From: Paracidovorax avenae
GTDB taxonomy: Bacteria; Pseudomonadota; Gammaproteobacteria; Burkholderiales; Burkholderiaceae_C
DNA: 64,000 nt
Direction of reading: 5' to 3'
Assembly: GCF_040892545.1 (NCBI RefSeq)
Contig: NZ_CP156079.1
Location: 3,941,501 to 4,005,500, forward strand
A program made the position numbers and the translations under genes. Of the stretch, positions 43,837 to 51,700 are shown in pieces. Under the pieces are notes generated by a model. That model was not told the origin of the DNA. It saw only the letters and a program-made list of their open reading frames with translations, and searched no databases. How positions within the stretch are numbered: position 1 is the stretch's first letter; each line of letters opens with the position of its first letter.

Positions 43837-44862
43837 ATGCTCTCCCCGATGAACTCTCCCGCCGCCGGCGCCCATGCCGCCATGCCGCTGGCGATCGACC
43901 GCTTCTCCGGCACCGCCGATCGGCTGCTGTTCGCTTCCGGCGACATCGACGAGACCCGCTCCATGGTGGGCCGCGTGATGAAGCCGCACGAGCTGCGGCA
44001 GATCTCGGCCGGCGAGCGGCTGGACGCGCGCATGCACCACGTCTCGCTGGGCGACGTCTCCATCAGCCGGCTGCGCTACGGCGCCTCCGTCGATATCCAG
44101 CCCGGCCCGCTGGAGAGCTTCTTCCTGGTGCAGATGCCGCTGGCCGGGCGCGCCCACATCGACAGCGGCGACCAGCAGGTGGATTCCGCGCCCGGCACCG
44201 CATCGGTGCTCAACCCCGACGACGCCACCCGCATGCACTGGCGCGCCGGCACCGACCAGCTCATGCTGCGCATCGCCCGTGCCCAGGTGGAACGCACGCT
44301 GGTGGGCCAGCTGGGCCGCCCGCTCACCGAGCCGCTTCGCTTCGACCTGGCTTTCCGCTGGCAGGACTGCGCCCCGTGGAGCTGCCTGCTCTCCTACCTG
44401 CTGGACTGCGCGACCCAGAACCCGGGCCTGGCGCAGAACAAGCTGGTGGTGGCGCAGATCGAGCAGCTGGTCTCGCTGGTCCTGCTGACCTCGCACCAGC
44501 ACAACTACAGCGAAACCGCCCCCGCACGGCGCAGCACCATCCTGCCGCGCCATGTGCGGCGCGCGCAGGACTTCCTGCAGACCCACGCGCACGAATCCAT
44601 CTGCGTGGACCAGCTCGCCGACGTGGCCGGCGTGAGCGTGCGCAGCCTGTATGCCGGCTTCAAGGAATTCCTGGGCGTGAGTCCCATGCACTACCTGCGC
44701 GACCTGCGCATGGACCATGTGCGCACCGAGCTGTTGGCCGGCGAGGCCAGCAACGTCTCCGGCATCGCGCTGCGCTGGGGCTTCGCCCACCTGGGCCGCT
44801 TCAGCAACGAATACAAGCAGCGCTACGGCGAATCGCCGAGCCAGACCCTGCGCCGGCACTGA
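43837..44862 (+). CDS. AraC-family transcriptional activator (anthranilate/aromatic type)
   Basis: A 341-residue regulator. Residues about 60-200 are an AraC-binding-like (type 2) sensor domain. The C-terminal 100 residues hold two helix-turn-helix motifs (CVDQLADVAGVSVRSLYAGF and NVSGIALRWGFAHLGRFSNE), with the closing YGESPSQTLRR. Such regulators often activate aromatic-acid operons (AndR and CbdS-like). It is divergent from the ior operon and convergent with the indole-type operon, so it may control one or both. The start at 43837 follows an ideal AAAGGAGG. Confidence 0.93.
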   Translation: MLSPMNSPAAGAHAAMPLAIDRFSGTADRLLFASGDIDETRSMVGRVMKPHELRQISAGERLDARMHHVSLGDVSISRLRYGASVDIQPGPLESFFLVQMPLAGRAHIDSGDQQVDSAPGTASVLNPDDATRMHWRAGTDQLMLRIARAQVERTLVGQLGRPLTEPLRFDLAFRWQDCAPWSCLLSYLLDCATQNPGLAQNKLVVAQIEQLVSLVLLTSHQHNYSETAPARRSTILPRHVRRAQDFLQTHAHESICVDQLADVAGVSVRSLYAGFKEFLGVSPMHYLRDLRMDHVRTELLAGEASNVSGIALRWGFAHLGRFSNEYKQRYGESPSQTLRRH

Positions 44863-44889
44863 GGGCGGCGGCCCAGCGCCGCGCCGCCC
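44863..44889 (+). terminator. GC-rich hairpin after the AraC gene
   Basis: An 8-bp stem GGGCGGCG/CGCCGCCC with an 11-base loop begins immediately after the AraC stop codon. It lacks a T-run, so terminator function is uncertain. Confidence 0.35.
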
Positions 44890-44938
44890 CTTCCCCGCGA
44901 CATCACTCCCAGAGCGGGCACTCGCCCCCCCACCGGCG

Positions 44939-45181
44939 CTATGACAGCCGGGGCGCTCGGCGCACAGGCGCTTCGGGCGCCGCCTCCAGGGCCGGCTCGG
45001 ACGCAGTAGCCGCCATCACCGCAGCGTGCGCCGCATCCCAGCGCCATTGCGCCGGCAGCGGCCGGCGATCGCATACGAAGCTGATGTTCCATGCGGGTAG
45101 CTCCTGCGCGCGGCCGAAGGGCCGCGCGTGCTCGGTCAAGAGAGGAAAACTGCGCCGGGTCGGCGTGCCATGGCATGCCAT
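44939..45181 (-). CDS. Possible small hypothetical protein
   Basis: An 80-residue frame beginning MACHGTPTRRSFPLL, with a plausible central segment ELPAWNISFVCDRRPLPAQW containing Trp and Cys, which are unusual in random GC-rich shadows. There is no ribosome site and the start lies inside the TGCCA repeat. It would be co-directional with the upstream outer-membrane protein gene. It may be a real but unknown gene or noise. Confidence 0.3.
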   Translation of the reverse strand: MACHGTPTRRSFPLLTEHARPFGRAQELPAWNISFVCDRRPLPAQWRWDAAHAAVMAATASEPALEAAPEAPVRRAPRLS

Positions 45182-45190
45182 GCCATGCCA
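45166..45190. repeat. Pentamer TGCCA repeat with an inverted copy
   Basis: Five consecutive pentamers: TGCCA, TGGCA, then TGCCA three times. The second is the reverse complement of the others, so the tract can pair with itself. It lies in the convergent gap before the outer-membrane protein stop. Confidence 0.7.
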
Positions 45191-45236
45191 AAGCCGAGCG
45201 CCGGGCGGTATCTTCGCGCCGCCTGCCCCGCCCCGG

Positions 45237-46139
45237 TCAGAACGGAATCGTGGCCTTGACCAGCAGGCCGCTGCCTTCGGGGCGGTTGCGCACGTCGAAG
45301 TCCTTCTGCCACTTCACCGTGACCAGGAAGCCCTTGTCGTTGGCATAGCGGATCGCGGGACCGAAGCCGATGGCGCGGGCCTTGCCCTGGGCGCTGCCGG
45401 GGCCGCTGTCGTTGGTGACCTGGCTGAACACATGGCCGCCCACGCCCACCACCCAGCCGTTGCCCAGCCCCCAGCCGGCGGCGTAGTCGGCATGCAGGGC
45501 CTGGCCGGACCGGGTGTCGGTGTCGCCGTTGCGGCGGTTGATGTCGTACATCAGCTTCACGTCGCCGTTGAAGCCCGAGGGCTGCATGTAGGTGACGGCA
45601 TAGACGGGCTGGAAGGTCCAGTAGTTCTTGCCCAGGCTGGAGGGATCGGTGGCGCTGTACTTGCCGGTGGGCGCGACGATGTCCAGGCCGACCGCCTGGT
45701 GCAGTTGGGGCGAGAGGTGGTAGCCCAGCGCGGCGCCGAAGGTGATGTCGCCCAGGCCCGAGCTCTTGAACGTGGCGCCGCCCGCGCGGAACTTCACGTC
45801 CAGCAGCGGCACCACGGTGTGGAAGGCCAGCTGGCCGCCCGCGACGGTCTGCGGCGTGACCCACACCACGCGCGGGGCCAGCAGGTTCACGTCCACCTTG
45901 AAGTCCGGCACCAGCGACTGGCCGTCGTTGCCGCGCAGCTTGTCGTAGCGGTAGCCGCCGCCGTACATCATCACGTGCACGCCGGGCGGCGGCAGCGCGC
46001 CCACGAAGTAGCTCTCCAGGCCGTCGGGATAGACGCCCAGCCCCCCGTTTTCCGTGGCGTGAGCCGCGCCCGTGGCTGCCAGGCCGGCTGCCACGCCCAT
46101 CAGGCCCGTCAGGCCCCTCTTCAATGCGGTCTTGCGCAT
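45237..46139 (-). CDS. Outer-membrane transporter of the SphA / meta-pathway phenol-degradation family
   Basis: A 300-residue beta-barrel-like protein. A signal peptide (about residues 1-29, ending GAAHA) is followed by a mature part starting TENGGLGVYPDGLESYFVGA and ending in Phe (KATIPF). Repeated amphipathic strands (VMMYGGGYRYDKL, NYWTFQPVYAVTYM) and the family GDITFGAALGYHLS are visible. Members are found in operons for aromatic breakdown and are thought to admit the hydrophobic substrate. It is last in the indole-type operon, 84 bases after the FAD enzyme. AAGGAAAAAAAC precedes the ATG. Confidence 0.85.
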   Translation of the reverse strand: MRKTALKRGLTGLMGVAAGLAATGAAHATENGGLGVYPDGLESYFVGALPPPGVHVMMYGGGYRYDKLRGNDGQSLVPDFKVDVNLLAPRVVWVTPQTVAGGQLAFHTVVPLLDVKFRAGGATFKSSGLGDITFGAALGYHLSPQLHQAVGLDIVAPTGKYSATDPSSLGKNYWTFQPVYAVTYMQPSGFNGDVKLMYDINRRNGDTDTRSGQALHADYAAGWGLGNGWVVGVGGHVFSQVTNDSGPGSAQGKARAIGFGPAIRYANDKGFLVTVKWQKDFDVRNRPEGSGLLVKATIPF

Positions 46140-46184
46140 GGTTTTTTTCCTTCGTCGTCAGTGGGTGGTTGAAAAGATCGATGC

Positions 46185-46215
46185 AGGGAGAAAAGTGAGA
46201 GAGAGAAGAAAGGGA
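46185..46215. repeat. Purine-rich tract between FAD enzyme and outer-membrane protein genes
   Basis: A stretch that is almost entirely A and G on the plus strand (one T), therefore pyrimidine-rich in the transcript of the minus-strand operon. Similar tracts occur at 50617-50648 and 51642-51669, all in gaps of the same operon region. Confidence 0.7.
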
Positions 46216-46223
46216 TCGCGCCG

Positions 46224-47834
46224 TCAGCCGGGTGCCAGCCGCTGGGCCACCTGGTAGCCCGAGCCCGCGCCCAGCCCCGGCCCCGGATGGGTGCTGGCGC
46301 CGATGTGGAAGACGTTGGCCAGCGGCGTGCGGTGGCCGCGCGCGCCGTCGCTGCCGGCGAAGGGCCGCAGCCAGAAGAACTGGTCGGGCGAGCACAGGCC
46401 GCCGTAGGGGTCGCCGCCCACCAGGTTGCAGTTGAGCCGTTCCAGGTCGGCCGGCGAATAGGCGCGGCGTCCGACGATGCGCTGGGCCAGGCCCGGCATG
46501 ACCAGTTCCAGCCGCGCCTGCACGCGGTCGGCCACGGCCTCGCGCACGGCCTCGTTCCAACGCCCGTCCGCAGGCACGGCGATCTCGCCCGCCGCATCGC
46601 CGCGCAGCTGCGATGGCATCTCCTGCATCTGGATCCAGAGAATCCAGCCGCCTTCGGGCGCGCGGGAGGGGTCGGCCGCCGTGGGCTGGCCGATGCCCAG
46701 CGTGGGCCGCGCGGGCAGCAGGCCGTTGTTGGCCTCGGTGACGGCGGTGCAGACCTGCTCCATGCTTTCCGTGAGGTGCACCAGCGGCACCTTGAGCAGC
46801 TCGGGCTCCTTCCAGGCAGGCGGCGCGTTCAGCGCGAAGTGGATCTGCATGTCGCCGCGCCCGTGCTGGAAGGCCTCGGCGCGCTCGCGCACGGCAGGCG
46901 GCGCATCGGGCAGCAGGCGGCCGTAGAGCTGGCCGGGCGTGACGCTGCAGACCACCGATTCGCTGGCGCCCCACGTGCGCCCGTCGGCCAGCCGCACGCC
47001 GGTGGCACGGCGCTTGCGGCCGGTGCCCACGGTCTCGATGCGGTCCACCTGCGCGTTGCTGACGAGTTCACCGCCGTGCTGGCGGATGACGGCGGCGAGC
47101 GCTTCCACCAGCCGGCTGCCGCCGCCCTCGACCACCGGCATGCCGCCGCCGACCACGGCGGCGAAGGTGAGCTTGCCGATCAGTGCCGAAGTGGCGTCGT
47201 CCGGACCCAGGCCCGAGTGCAGCGTCCACGGCGCCATCAGCGCGCGCGCCAGGTCGGAGCGCAGCGTGCGGTGCGACCAGCGGCGGAAGTTCTCCATCGC
47301 GCCGCCCGCATACGCCAGCAGGCCGTCGGTGCCGCGCTGGCGCCATTCGGACCACAGCAGCTTCATGAGCGGCCAGCCGTACGGATCGCCACCCAGCAGC
47401 CCGAAGGTGAGCGCGGCATCGCGGCCGAACAGGTCGGCGGCCATGGCCTGGATCGCGGTGCCGTCGCCCGGCGCCACCGCGTCGATGCGGCGCGCGGCAT
47501 CGTCCAGGTCCTGCCGCAGGGCGATGCCCCGGCCGTCGGGCCCGACCCAGCCGGTCGTGTATTCGGGCGTGAGAAACCGCAGCCCGGCCCGCTCCAGCGC
47601 CGGCTTCAGTTCGGCATAGCCCGGGCTGCCGGTGAAGAGCGGATACCACGAGGCCATGACCTCGTGCCGGTAGCCCGGAAACAGCTCCTCGGTGCGGATG
47701 CAGCCACCGAAGCGGTCGTTGCGCTCCAGCACCAGCACGCGCCTGCCGCGCACGGCCAGCAGCGCCGCCCCCACCAGGGCGTTGATGCCGCTGCCGACGA
47801 AGATCACCTGCGGATCGGAAGCGTTGCCGGCCAT
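46224..47834 (-). CDS. Phytoene-desaturase-like FAD-dependent oxidoreductase
   Basis: A 536-residue enzyme. The N-terminal FAD motif is VGSGINALVGAALLAVRGRRV, followed by LERNDRFGGCIRTEE, the amine-oxidase/phytoene-desaturase pattern. The C-terminus closes with VFHIGASTHPGPGLGAGSGY, the second FAD block. Within this operon it probably oxidises an intermediate (for instance an indoxyl or oxindole), but the substrate is not identifiable from sequence. The start is ATG 47834, ten bases after a GGTGGAG that overlaps the preceding stop; an in-frame GTG at 47843 is an alternative. Confidence 0.85.
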   Translation of the reverse strand: MAGNASDPQVIFVGSGINALVGAALLAVRGRRVLVLERNDRFGGCIRTEELFPGYRHEVMASWYPLFTGSPGYAELKPALERAGLRFLTPEYTTGWVGPDGRGIALRQDLDDAARRIDAVAPGDGTAIQAMAADLFGRDAALTFGLLGGDPYGWPLMKLLWSEWRQRGTDGLLAYAGGAMENFRRWSHRTLRSDLARALMAPWTLHSGLGPDDATSALIGKLTFAAVVGGGMPVVEGGGSRLVEALAAVIRQHGGELVSNAQVDRIETVGTGRKRRATGVRLADGRTWGASESVVCSVTPGQLYGRLLPDAPPAVRERAEAFQHGRGDMQIHFALNAPPAWKEPELLKVPLVHLTESMEQVCTAVTEANNGLLPARPTLGIGQPTAADPSRAPEGGWILWIQMQEMPSQLRGDAAGEIAVPADGRWNEAVREAVADRVQARLELVMPGLAQRIVGRRAYSPADLERLNCNLVGGDPYGGLCSPDQFFWLRPFAGSDGARGHRTPLANVFHIGASTHPGPGLGAGSGYQVAQRLAPG

Positions 47835-47839
47835 GGCGG

Positions 47840-48643
47840 TCACTCCACCAGCGCCAGCACGCGCAGCGGGCTGCCCGAGCCGCCTTCGATCTTCAGCGGT
47901 GCGGAGAAGATGAGCGCGCCCTGCGGCGGCAGCTGGTCCAGGTTCTTCAGGCACTGCAGGCCGTAGCGGTTGGCGCCGTGCATCAGCGTGTGGCACGGAT
48001 ACGGCACGGGCCAGGTGTACGACTGGCCGGCATCGGTGTTGATGGTCTCCACGCCGAAGCCGTGCACCTGCCGCTGGTGGATCAGCCATTCGACCGCCTC
48101 CTGCGTGGGGCCGGGCGTGTGGGCTCCATCGTCCTTCAGGTTCAGGAAGGCGTCCGCATCATGGGCTTTGAGCGACCAGTCGGTGCGCAGCAGCACCCAG
48201 GCACCGGCCGGAATGCGGCCGTGGCGCGCCTCCCAGGCTTCCAGGAAGGGGACCGTCAGCAGCCAGTCGGCATCGGCCGCGACCTCGGCGCTGGCATCGA
48301 CCACCACGGCCGGGGCGACGAAGTTCTCCGGCGCGATGGTGTCCACGCTGTTGGCCGGGTGCTCGCGCCCGGTGATCCAGTGGGCCGGCGCGTCGAAGTG
48401 CGTGCCTGTGTGCTCGCCGCAGGAGAAGTTGTTCCAGTACCAGCCCGGGCCGCTCTCGTCGTAGTGCGAGATGCGCTCGATCGTGAAGGGCTTGACCTGC
48501 CCGAACTGCGGCGGCAGCTGCAGCGTGGGAAACGAGGGCGACAGCGTCTGCGTGAGATCGACGACGCGGATGGCGCCGCCGGCCAGCTGGGCGGCCAGCG
48601 CGGCGAGGGTGGAAGGGGGCGACGAAGCGGCGGGCGTGCTCAT
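47840..48643 (-). CDS. Cyclase-family metal hydrolase, isatin-hydrolase-like
   Basis: A 267-residue protein of the cyclase/kynurenine-formamidase fold. The metal-binding signature is SCGEHTGTHFDAPAHWI, with three metal ligands on the HxGTHxDxPxH plan. VVDLTQTLSPSFPTLQ opens the domain. Two activities of this fold fit the neighbourhood: isatin hydrolase (isatin to isatinate) and N-formylkynurenine formamidase. A StyA-like oxygenase, its reductase and an SDR directly upstream favour isatin. No tryptophan dioxygenase or kynureninase gene lies nearby. There are 78 bases between this start and the flavin reductase stop. Confidence 0.82.
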   Translation of the reverse strand: MSTPAASSPPSTLAALAAQLAGGAIRVVDLTQTLSPSFPTLQLPPQFGQVKPFTIERISHYDESGPGWYWNNFSCGEHTGTHFDAPAHWITGREHPANSVDTIAPENFVAPAVVVDASAEVAADADWLLTVPFLEAWEARHGRIPAGAWVLLRTDWSLKAHDADAFLNLKDDGAHTPGPTQEAVEWLIHQRQVHGFGVETINTDAGQSYTWPVPYPCHTLMHGANRYGLQCLKNLDQLPPQGALIFSAPLKIEGGSGSPLRVLALVE

Positions 48644-48721
48644 GGCGGGCTCCAGCGGGAAAAGAAGGGGCGGAACGCAGGCCCGGCCGGAACGCTCCAG
48701 GCCTGCGGAACGGCGGCGGTG

Positions 48722-49309
48722 TCAGGCGGCCGGAGGCGGCACGTCCAGCGCCGTGAATCGGCCGGCGTGGAAGACCAGCGGCGTGCCCGGCGCACTGTGG
48801 GTGCGCACCACGCGCCCCACCATCAGCAGGTGGTCGCCCGCATGGCGGCTGTGGTCGGCCTCGCTCGCGCAGACCAGCGTGGTCACCGCGCCGGTCAGCA
48901 CGGGCACGCCCTCGGGCGCGTCGATCAGGTCCACGCCGGCGAACTTGTCGGGAACGGCAGGGCTCGCGAAGCGCCTGGCCAGTTCCTCGTGCTCGCGCGG
49001 CAGGATGTGGATGGCGAAATGCGCGCAGTCGCGGAACGCGGCCAGGCTGGGCGAGTGGTTGACCAGGCTCCAGAGCACCAGCGGCGGATCGAGCGAGAGC
49101 GAGGCGAACGAATTGATGGTCAGGCCCACGGCGCGGCCTTCGGGCGTGCGCGTGGTCACGATGGCCACCCCGGTGGGGTAGCTGCCCAGCAGGTTGCGCA
49201 GCGTGCGCGGCTGCAGATCCACGCAGCCCCAGGGGGCGCTTTCGCAGTCGGCGGCGGCGGGGTTGGCGGCTTGCACGGCCAGGGCTTCGGGGGCGAGGCA
49301 GGCGGACAT
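48722..49309 (-). CDS. Flavin reductase (StyB / HpaC type)
   Basis: A 195-residue NAD(P)H:flavin oxidoreductase with the split-barrel fold: LRNLLGSYPTGVAIVTTRTP, VGLTINSFASLSLDPPLVLW and the GDHLLMVGRVV block near the end. It supplies reduced flavin to the two-component monooxygenase encoded 38 bases upstream. It is longer than StyB (about 170) because of a 30-residue N-terminal extension. The start at 49309 follows AAGGAG. Confidence 0.9.
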   Translation of the reverse strand: MSACLAPEALAVQAANPAAADCESAPWGCVDLQPRTLRNLLGSYPTGVAIVTTRTPEGRAVGLTINSFASLSLDPPLVLWSLVNHSPSLAAFRDCAHFAIHILPREHEELARRFASPAVPDKFAGVDLIDAPEGVPVLTGAVTTLVCASEADHSRHAGDHLLMVGRVVRTHSAPGTPLVFHAGRFTALDVPPPAA

Positions 49310-49347
49310 GGCGGTCTCCTTGGGTGGTTGCATCGCGTTCGTCGCGC

Positions 49348-50595
49348 TCAGGCCGCGACGGCCTCGGGCGCCTGGTGGCGGGCGATGAGCTGGTCGGCCT
49401 CGTCGGCGTCGGCCCACCATGGGAAGTAGCTCGGCGGATGGTTGAAGCCGTTGGCGATGGTGTGCGCCAGCTTGGGGCTGGCGGCGGCGGTGCCCAGCAG
49501 CTTGAGGATGTGCGGCGGCGGGGGCGTGAGCAGGGAGTTGGTCCACTGCACCACCCACTGGGCGTAGTCCCAGAAGCGCTCGAAGGTCTGCTCCATCCAG
49601 GCGCGGGTGTAGGGCTGCTCGCCGTGTTCCAGGATCGCGTCCAGATACACCTTGGCGGCCTTGGTGGCGTTGTTGGAGCCCTGGCCGGTGATGGGATCGT
49701 TGGTAGCCACGGCATCGCCCAGGCCGAACACCAGGCGACCCGAGGGCAGCGTGAGCACGGGCTTGCGCACGGTGGGCGCGAAGGCGCCGGCCAGGATTCC
49801 GTTGGCGTCGGTCAGCTCCACATCGCGGGCACGCTCGGCTTCCCAGGGCAGGAACTGCTGCAGGAAGCGCTTGCTGGTCGCCAGATGGTCTTCGGGCGTC
49901 TTCACGTCGCGCCAGCAGTCCAGCGGGCCACCGGGCACGCCTTCGAACACCATGATGTCGCAGGGACCGCTGAGCGTGAGCGAGGGGAAGACGAAGTATT
50001 CGCCCACGCCCGGAATCAGGTTGAACGACACGCGGGAGTAATGGGCCGTGGGCTTGAGGCCATGCACGTAGGTCAGGGCCAGCGCGCGCTGGGGCTTGTC
50101 GAAGGGCGAGCGGGTGGCGTCGCGCTCGAAGAGGCGCACCACCTCGCCCTTGCCGGCCGCGAGGATCACCAGGTCGTGCGAATCAGACAGCGCTTCCAGC
50201 TCGGCGATGCCGGCGTCCTGGATCAGCACCTTGCCGCCGCGCTTTTCCACGTTCTCCAGCCACACGGGCATCTTCAGGCGCTGGTCCACCGACTGCGCGG
50301 GCGCATCCAGCCTGGCGCTCCAGTCGATCAGTCTGGCACCGGCCTGCTCCGGATGAGGAACGGCGAAGCCGATGCCCTCCACCGGCGGGCATTCGGCCCC
50401 CCAGTGGTCGATGTCCAGGTCGCGCTCCACCTGCAGCGCGGGGTCGAACATGCACTGGCTGGACATCACCTTGCCCGCGCGGATCTGGTCGGGCGTGCGG
50501 TTGGTCACCACGGTGACCTCGTAACCCTTGTCCAGCAGACCGAAAGCCAGCGGCAGGCCGGCCTGGCCTCCGCCCACGATTGCAACTCGACGCAT
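49348..50595 (-). CDS. StyA-like FAD monooxygenase (styrene/indole monooxygenase oxygenase component)
   Basis: A 415-residue single-domain flavoprotein monooxygenase, the same length as Pseudomonas StyA. It begins with the FAD motif RRVAIVGGGQAGLPLAFGLL; VLIQDAGIAEL and GDAVATNDPITGQGSNNATK (second FAD block) follow. StyA-type enzymes receive reduced FAD from a partner reductase and epoxidise styrene or indole. With an SDR and an isatin-hydrolase-like gene beside it, and no styrene-oxide isomerase or phenylacetaldehyde dehydrogenase in the window, indole is the better substrate guess. The layout recalls the indole operons iif (Acinetobacter) and ind (Cupriavidus). The start follows AAGGAG. 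Confidence 0.92.
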   Translation of the reverse strand: MRRVAIVGGGQAGLPLAFGLLDKGYEVTVVTNRTPDQIRAGKVMSSQCMFDPALQVERDLDIDHWGAECPPVEGIGFAVPHPEQAGARLIDWSARLDAPAQSVDQRLKMPVWLENVEKRGGKVLIQDAGIAELEALSDSHDLVILAAGKGEVVRLFERDATRSPFDKPQRALALTYVHGLKPTAHYSRVSFNLIPGVGEYFVFPSLTLSGPCDIMVFEGVPGGPLDCWRDVKTPEDHLATSKRFLQQFLPWEAERARDVELTDANGILAGAFAPTVRKPVLTLPSGRLVFGLGDAVATNDPITGQGSNNATKAAKVYLDAILEHGEQPYTRAWMEQTFERFWDYAQWVVQWTNSLLTPPPPHILKLLGTAAASPKLAHTIANGFNHPPSYFPWWADADEADQLIARHQAPEAVAA

Positions 50596-50616
50596 GGCAG
50601 TCTCCTTGGAAGAATC

Positions 50617-50648
50617 GGAAAGAAAGAGAGAGAAAGAAGGAAGGAAGG
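50617..50648. repeat. Purine tract with GGAA repeats before the StyA-like gene
   Basis: A 32-base run of only A and G on the plus strand, ending in three GGAA/AAGG tetramers. It lies in the 71-base gap between the SDR stop and the StyA-like start, about 22 bases before the start codon of the latter on the minus strand. Confidence 0.75.
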
Positions 50649-50666
50649 TGTCGGGAAAAGAGGCGC

Positions 50667-51455
50667 TCACTCCGCCAGCCGCGGGATCGCGGGACGCGCC
50701 TGCTCCGGCCCCATGGCCGAATAGCCGCCGTCCACCGCGTAGTCGGCGCCGGTCACGAACGAGGCACGGCCCGACAGCAGGAAGGCCACGACTTCGGCCA
50801 CCTCCTCCGGATTGCCCACGCGCTTCAGGAGGTGGTAGTCGGCCGCCACGCGGTCGGTCTTGGCGCGGTCGCCCTGGGTGAGTTCGTCCATCACGCGCGA
50901 CCAGGTCCAGCCCGGCGAAACGGAGTTGACGCGGATGCCGTCCGCCGCGAAGTCCATGGCCATGTTGCGCGTGACCTGCACCAGCGCGGCCTTGGAGACG
51001 GGGTAGAGCCAGCGGCCGGTCTGCGCGACCCTGGACGAGATGCTGGTGAAGTTGACGATGGCGCCGCCGCCCGCCGCCGCCAGGTGCGGGCGCACGGCGC
51101 GGGCGGCCATCACGGCGCTCACCAGGTTCACGTCCAGCGCCTTGAGCCAGTCGGCGCGCTCGGACGCGGCGCCGTCGTCCAGATAGGTGGCGGCCAGGTT
51201 GACCAGCCCGTCGATGCGCCCGAAGCGCAGCGCCACGTCGGCCACGCTGGCGGCCAGCTGCGCGTCGTCGGTGATGTCCACCGGCCAGAAGCCGATGTGG
51301 CCGCTATCTTCGGCGGCGATGCGGGCACCGCCTTGCGCATCGATGTCGAAGAGGGCGACGCATGCGCCCTGGTCGCGCAGCGTGCGGACCACGGCCGCAC
51401 CGATGAGCGTGGCGCCGCCGGTGACGATGACGGTCTTGCCTTGCAGATCTTTCAT
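50667..51455 (-). CDS. Short-chain dehydrogenase/reductase
   Basis: A 262-residue Rossmann-fold SDR. The cofactor motif is TGGATLIGAAVV, a variant of TGxxxGIG with Leu for Gly, followed by FDIDAQGG with an acidic residue that favours NAD. The active site is FTSISSRV (Ser) and YPVSKAALVQ (Tyr-x3-Lys), and the NAG motif reads NLAAT. It is first in the indole-type operon, 71 bases before the StyA-like gene. It could oxidise a dihydrodiol or hydroxyindoline, as IifB does in Acinetobacter; this assignment is inference. The start follows AAGGGG. Confidence 0.88.
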   Translation of the reverse strand: MKDLQGKTVIVTGGATLIGAAVVRTLRDQGACVALFDIDAQGGARIAAEDSGHIGFWPVDITDDAQLAASVADVALRFGRIDGLVNLAATYLDDGAASERADWLKALDVNLVSAVMAARAVRPHLAAAGGGAIVNFTSISSRVAQTGRWLYPVSKAALVQVTRNMAMDFAADGIRVNSVSPGWTWSRVMDELTQGDRAKTDRVAADYHLLKRVGNPEEVAEVVAFLLSGRASFVTGADYAVDGGYSAMGPEQARPAIPRLAE

Positions 51456-51589
51456 GGAGCAATCCCCTTGCACGGAGCTCGGCCGGGGCCGCGCGCCGCG
51501 GCGTTTTCCGGTGCCTTGCGGCGCTCTCCGGTGGTTTCGCAGCCGTTCGCTGCTTGGGCTCCATGGTGCGGGCAAGCCCTGCGCGCGCC

Positions 51590-51621
51590 CTATCCGGCGC
51601 GCGCAGCCGCTATCCGGCGCG
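51590..51621. repeat. Two direct copies of a 12-bp sequence in the SDR upstream region
   Basis: CTATCCGGCGCG occurs at 51590-51601 and again at 51610-51621. The spacing of 20 bases, two helical turns, would suit tandem regulator binding upstream of the operon that starts with the SDR gene. Confidence 0.5.
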
Positions 51622-51641
51622 TGCGGGTATCGCTCGCCTGC

Positions 51642-51669
51642 GGAAAAAGAAGGAAGAAAAAAGGAAGGA
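51642..51669. repeat. Purine tract after the Nudix gene
   Basis: A 28-base run of only A and G on the plus strand, 31 bases past the Nudix stop on the minus strand, where it reads as a T- and C-rich tail. It might assist termination of the qor-Nudix transcript. Confidence 0.6.
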
Positions 51670-51700
51670 CGGGCGGCGGTGCACCCCTCCCGTCAGGGCC

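Larger units (their letters stand above)
44863..45236. other. 374-base gap between convergent AraC and outer-membrane protein genes
   Basis: Apart from the hairpin, a pentamer repeat and one weak 80-residue minus-strand frame (both listed), nothing recognisable is seen. As the meeting point of two convergent transcripts it should contain their terminators. Confidence 0.5.

Noticed and set aside
47840-48643. Assigning this cyclase-family gene as kynurenine formamidase (kynB).
   Set aside because: The metal motif fits, but there is no tryptophan dioxygenase or kynureninase gene nearby, while StyA-like and SDR genes adjoin it; isatin hydrolase fits the context better, though not proven.
49348-50595. 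Assigning the StyA-like/StyB-like pair to styrene degradation.
   Set aside because: No styrene oxide isomerase, phenylacetaldehyde dehydrogenase or phenylacetate genes are present in the window; neighbours suit indole instead.
50617-51669. Purine tracts considered as CRISPR or tandem-repeat arrays.
   Set aside because: No spacer-repeat structure; they are simple low-complexity runs.
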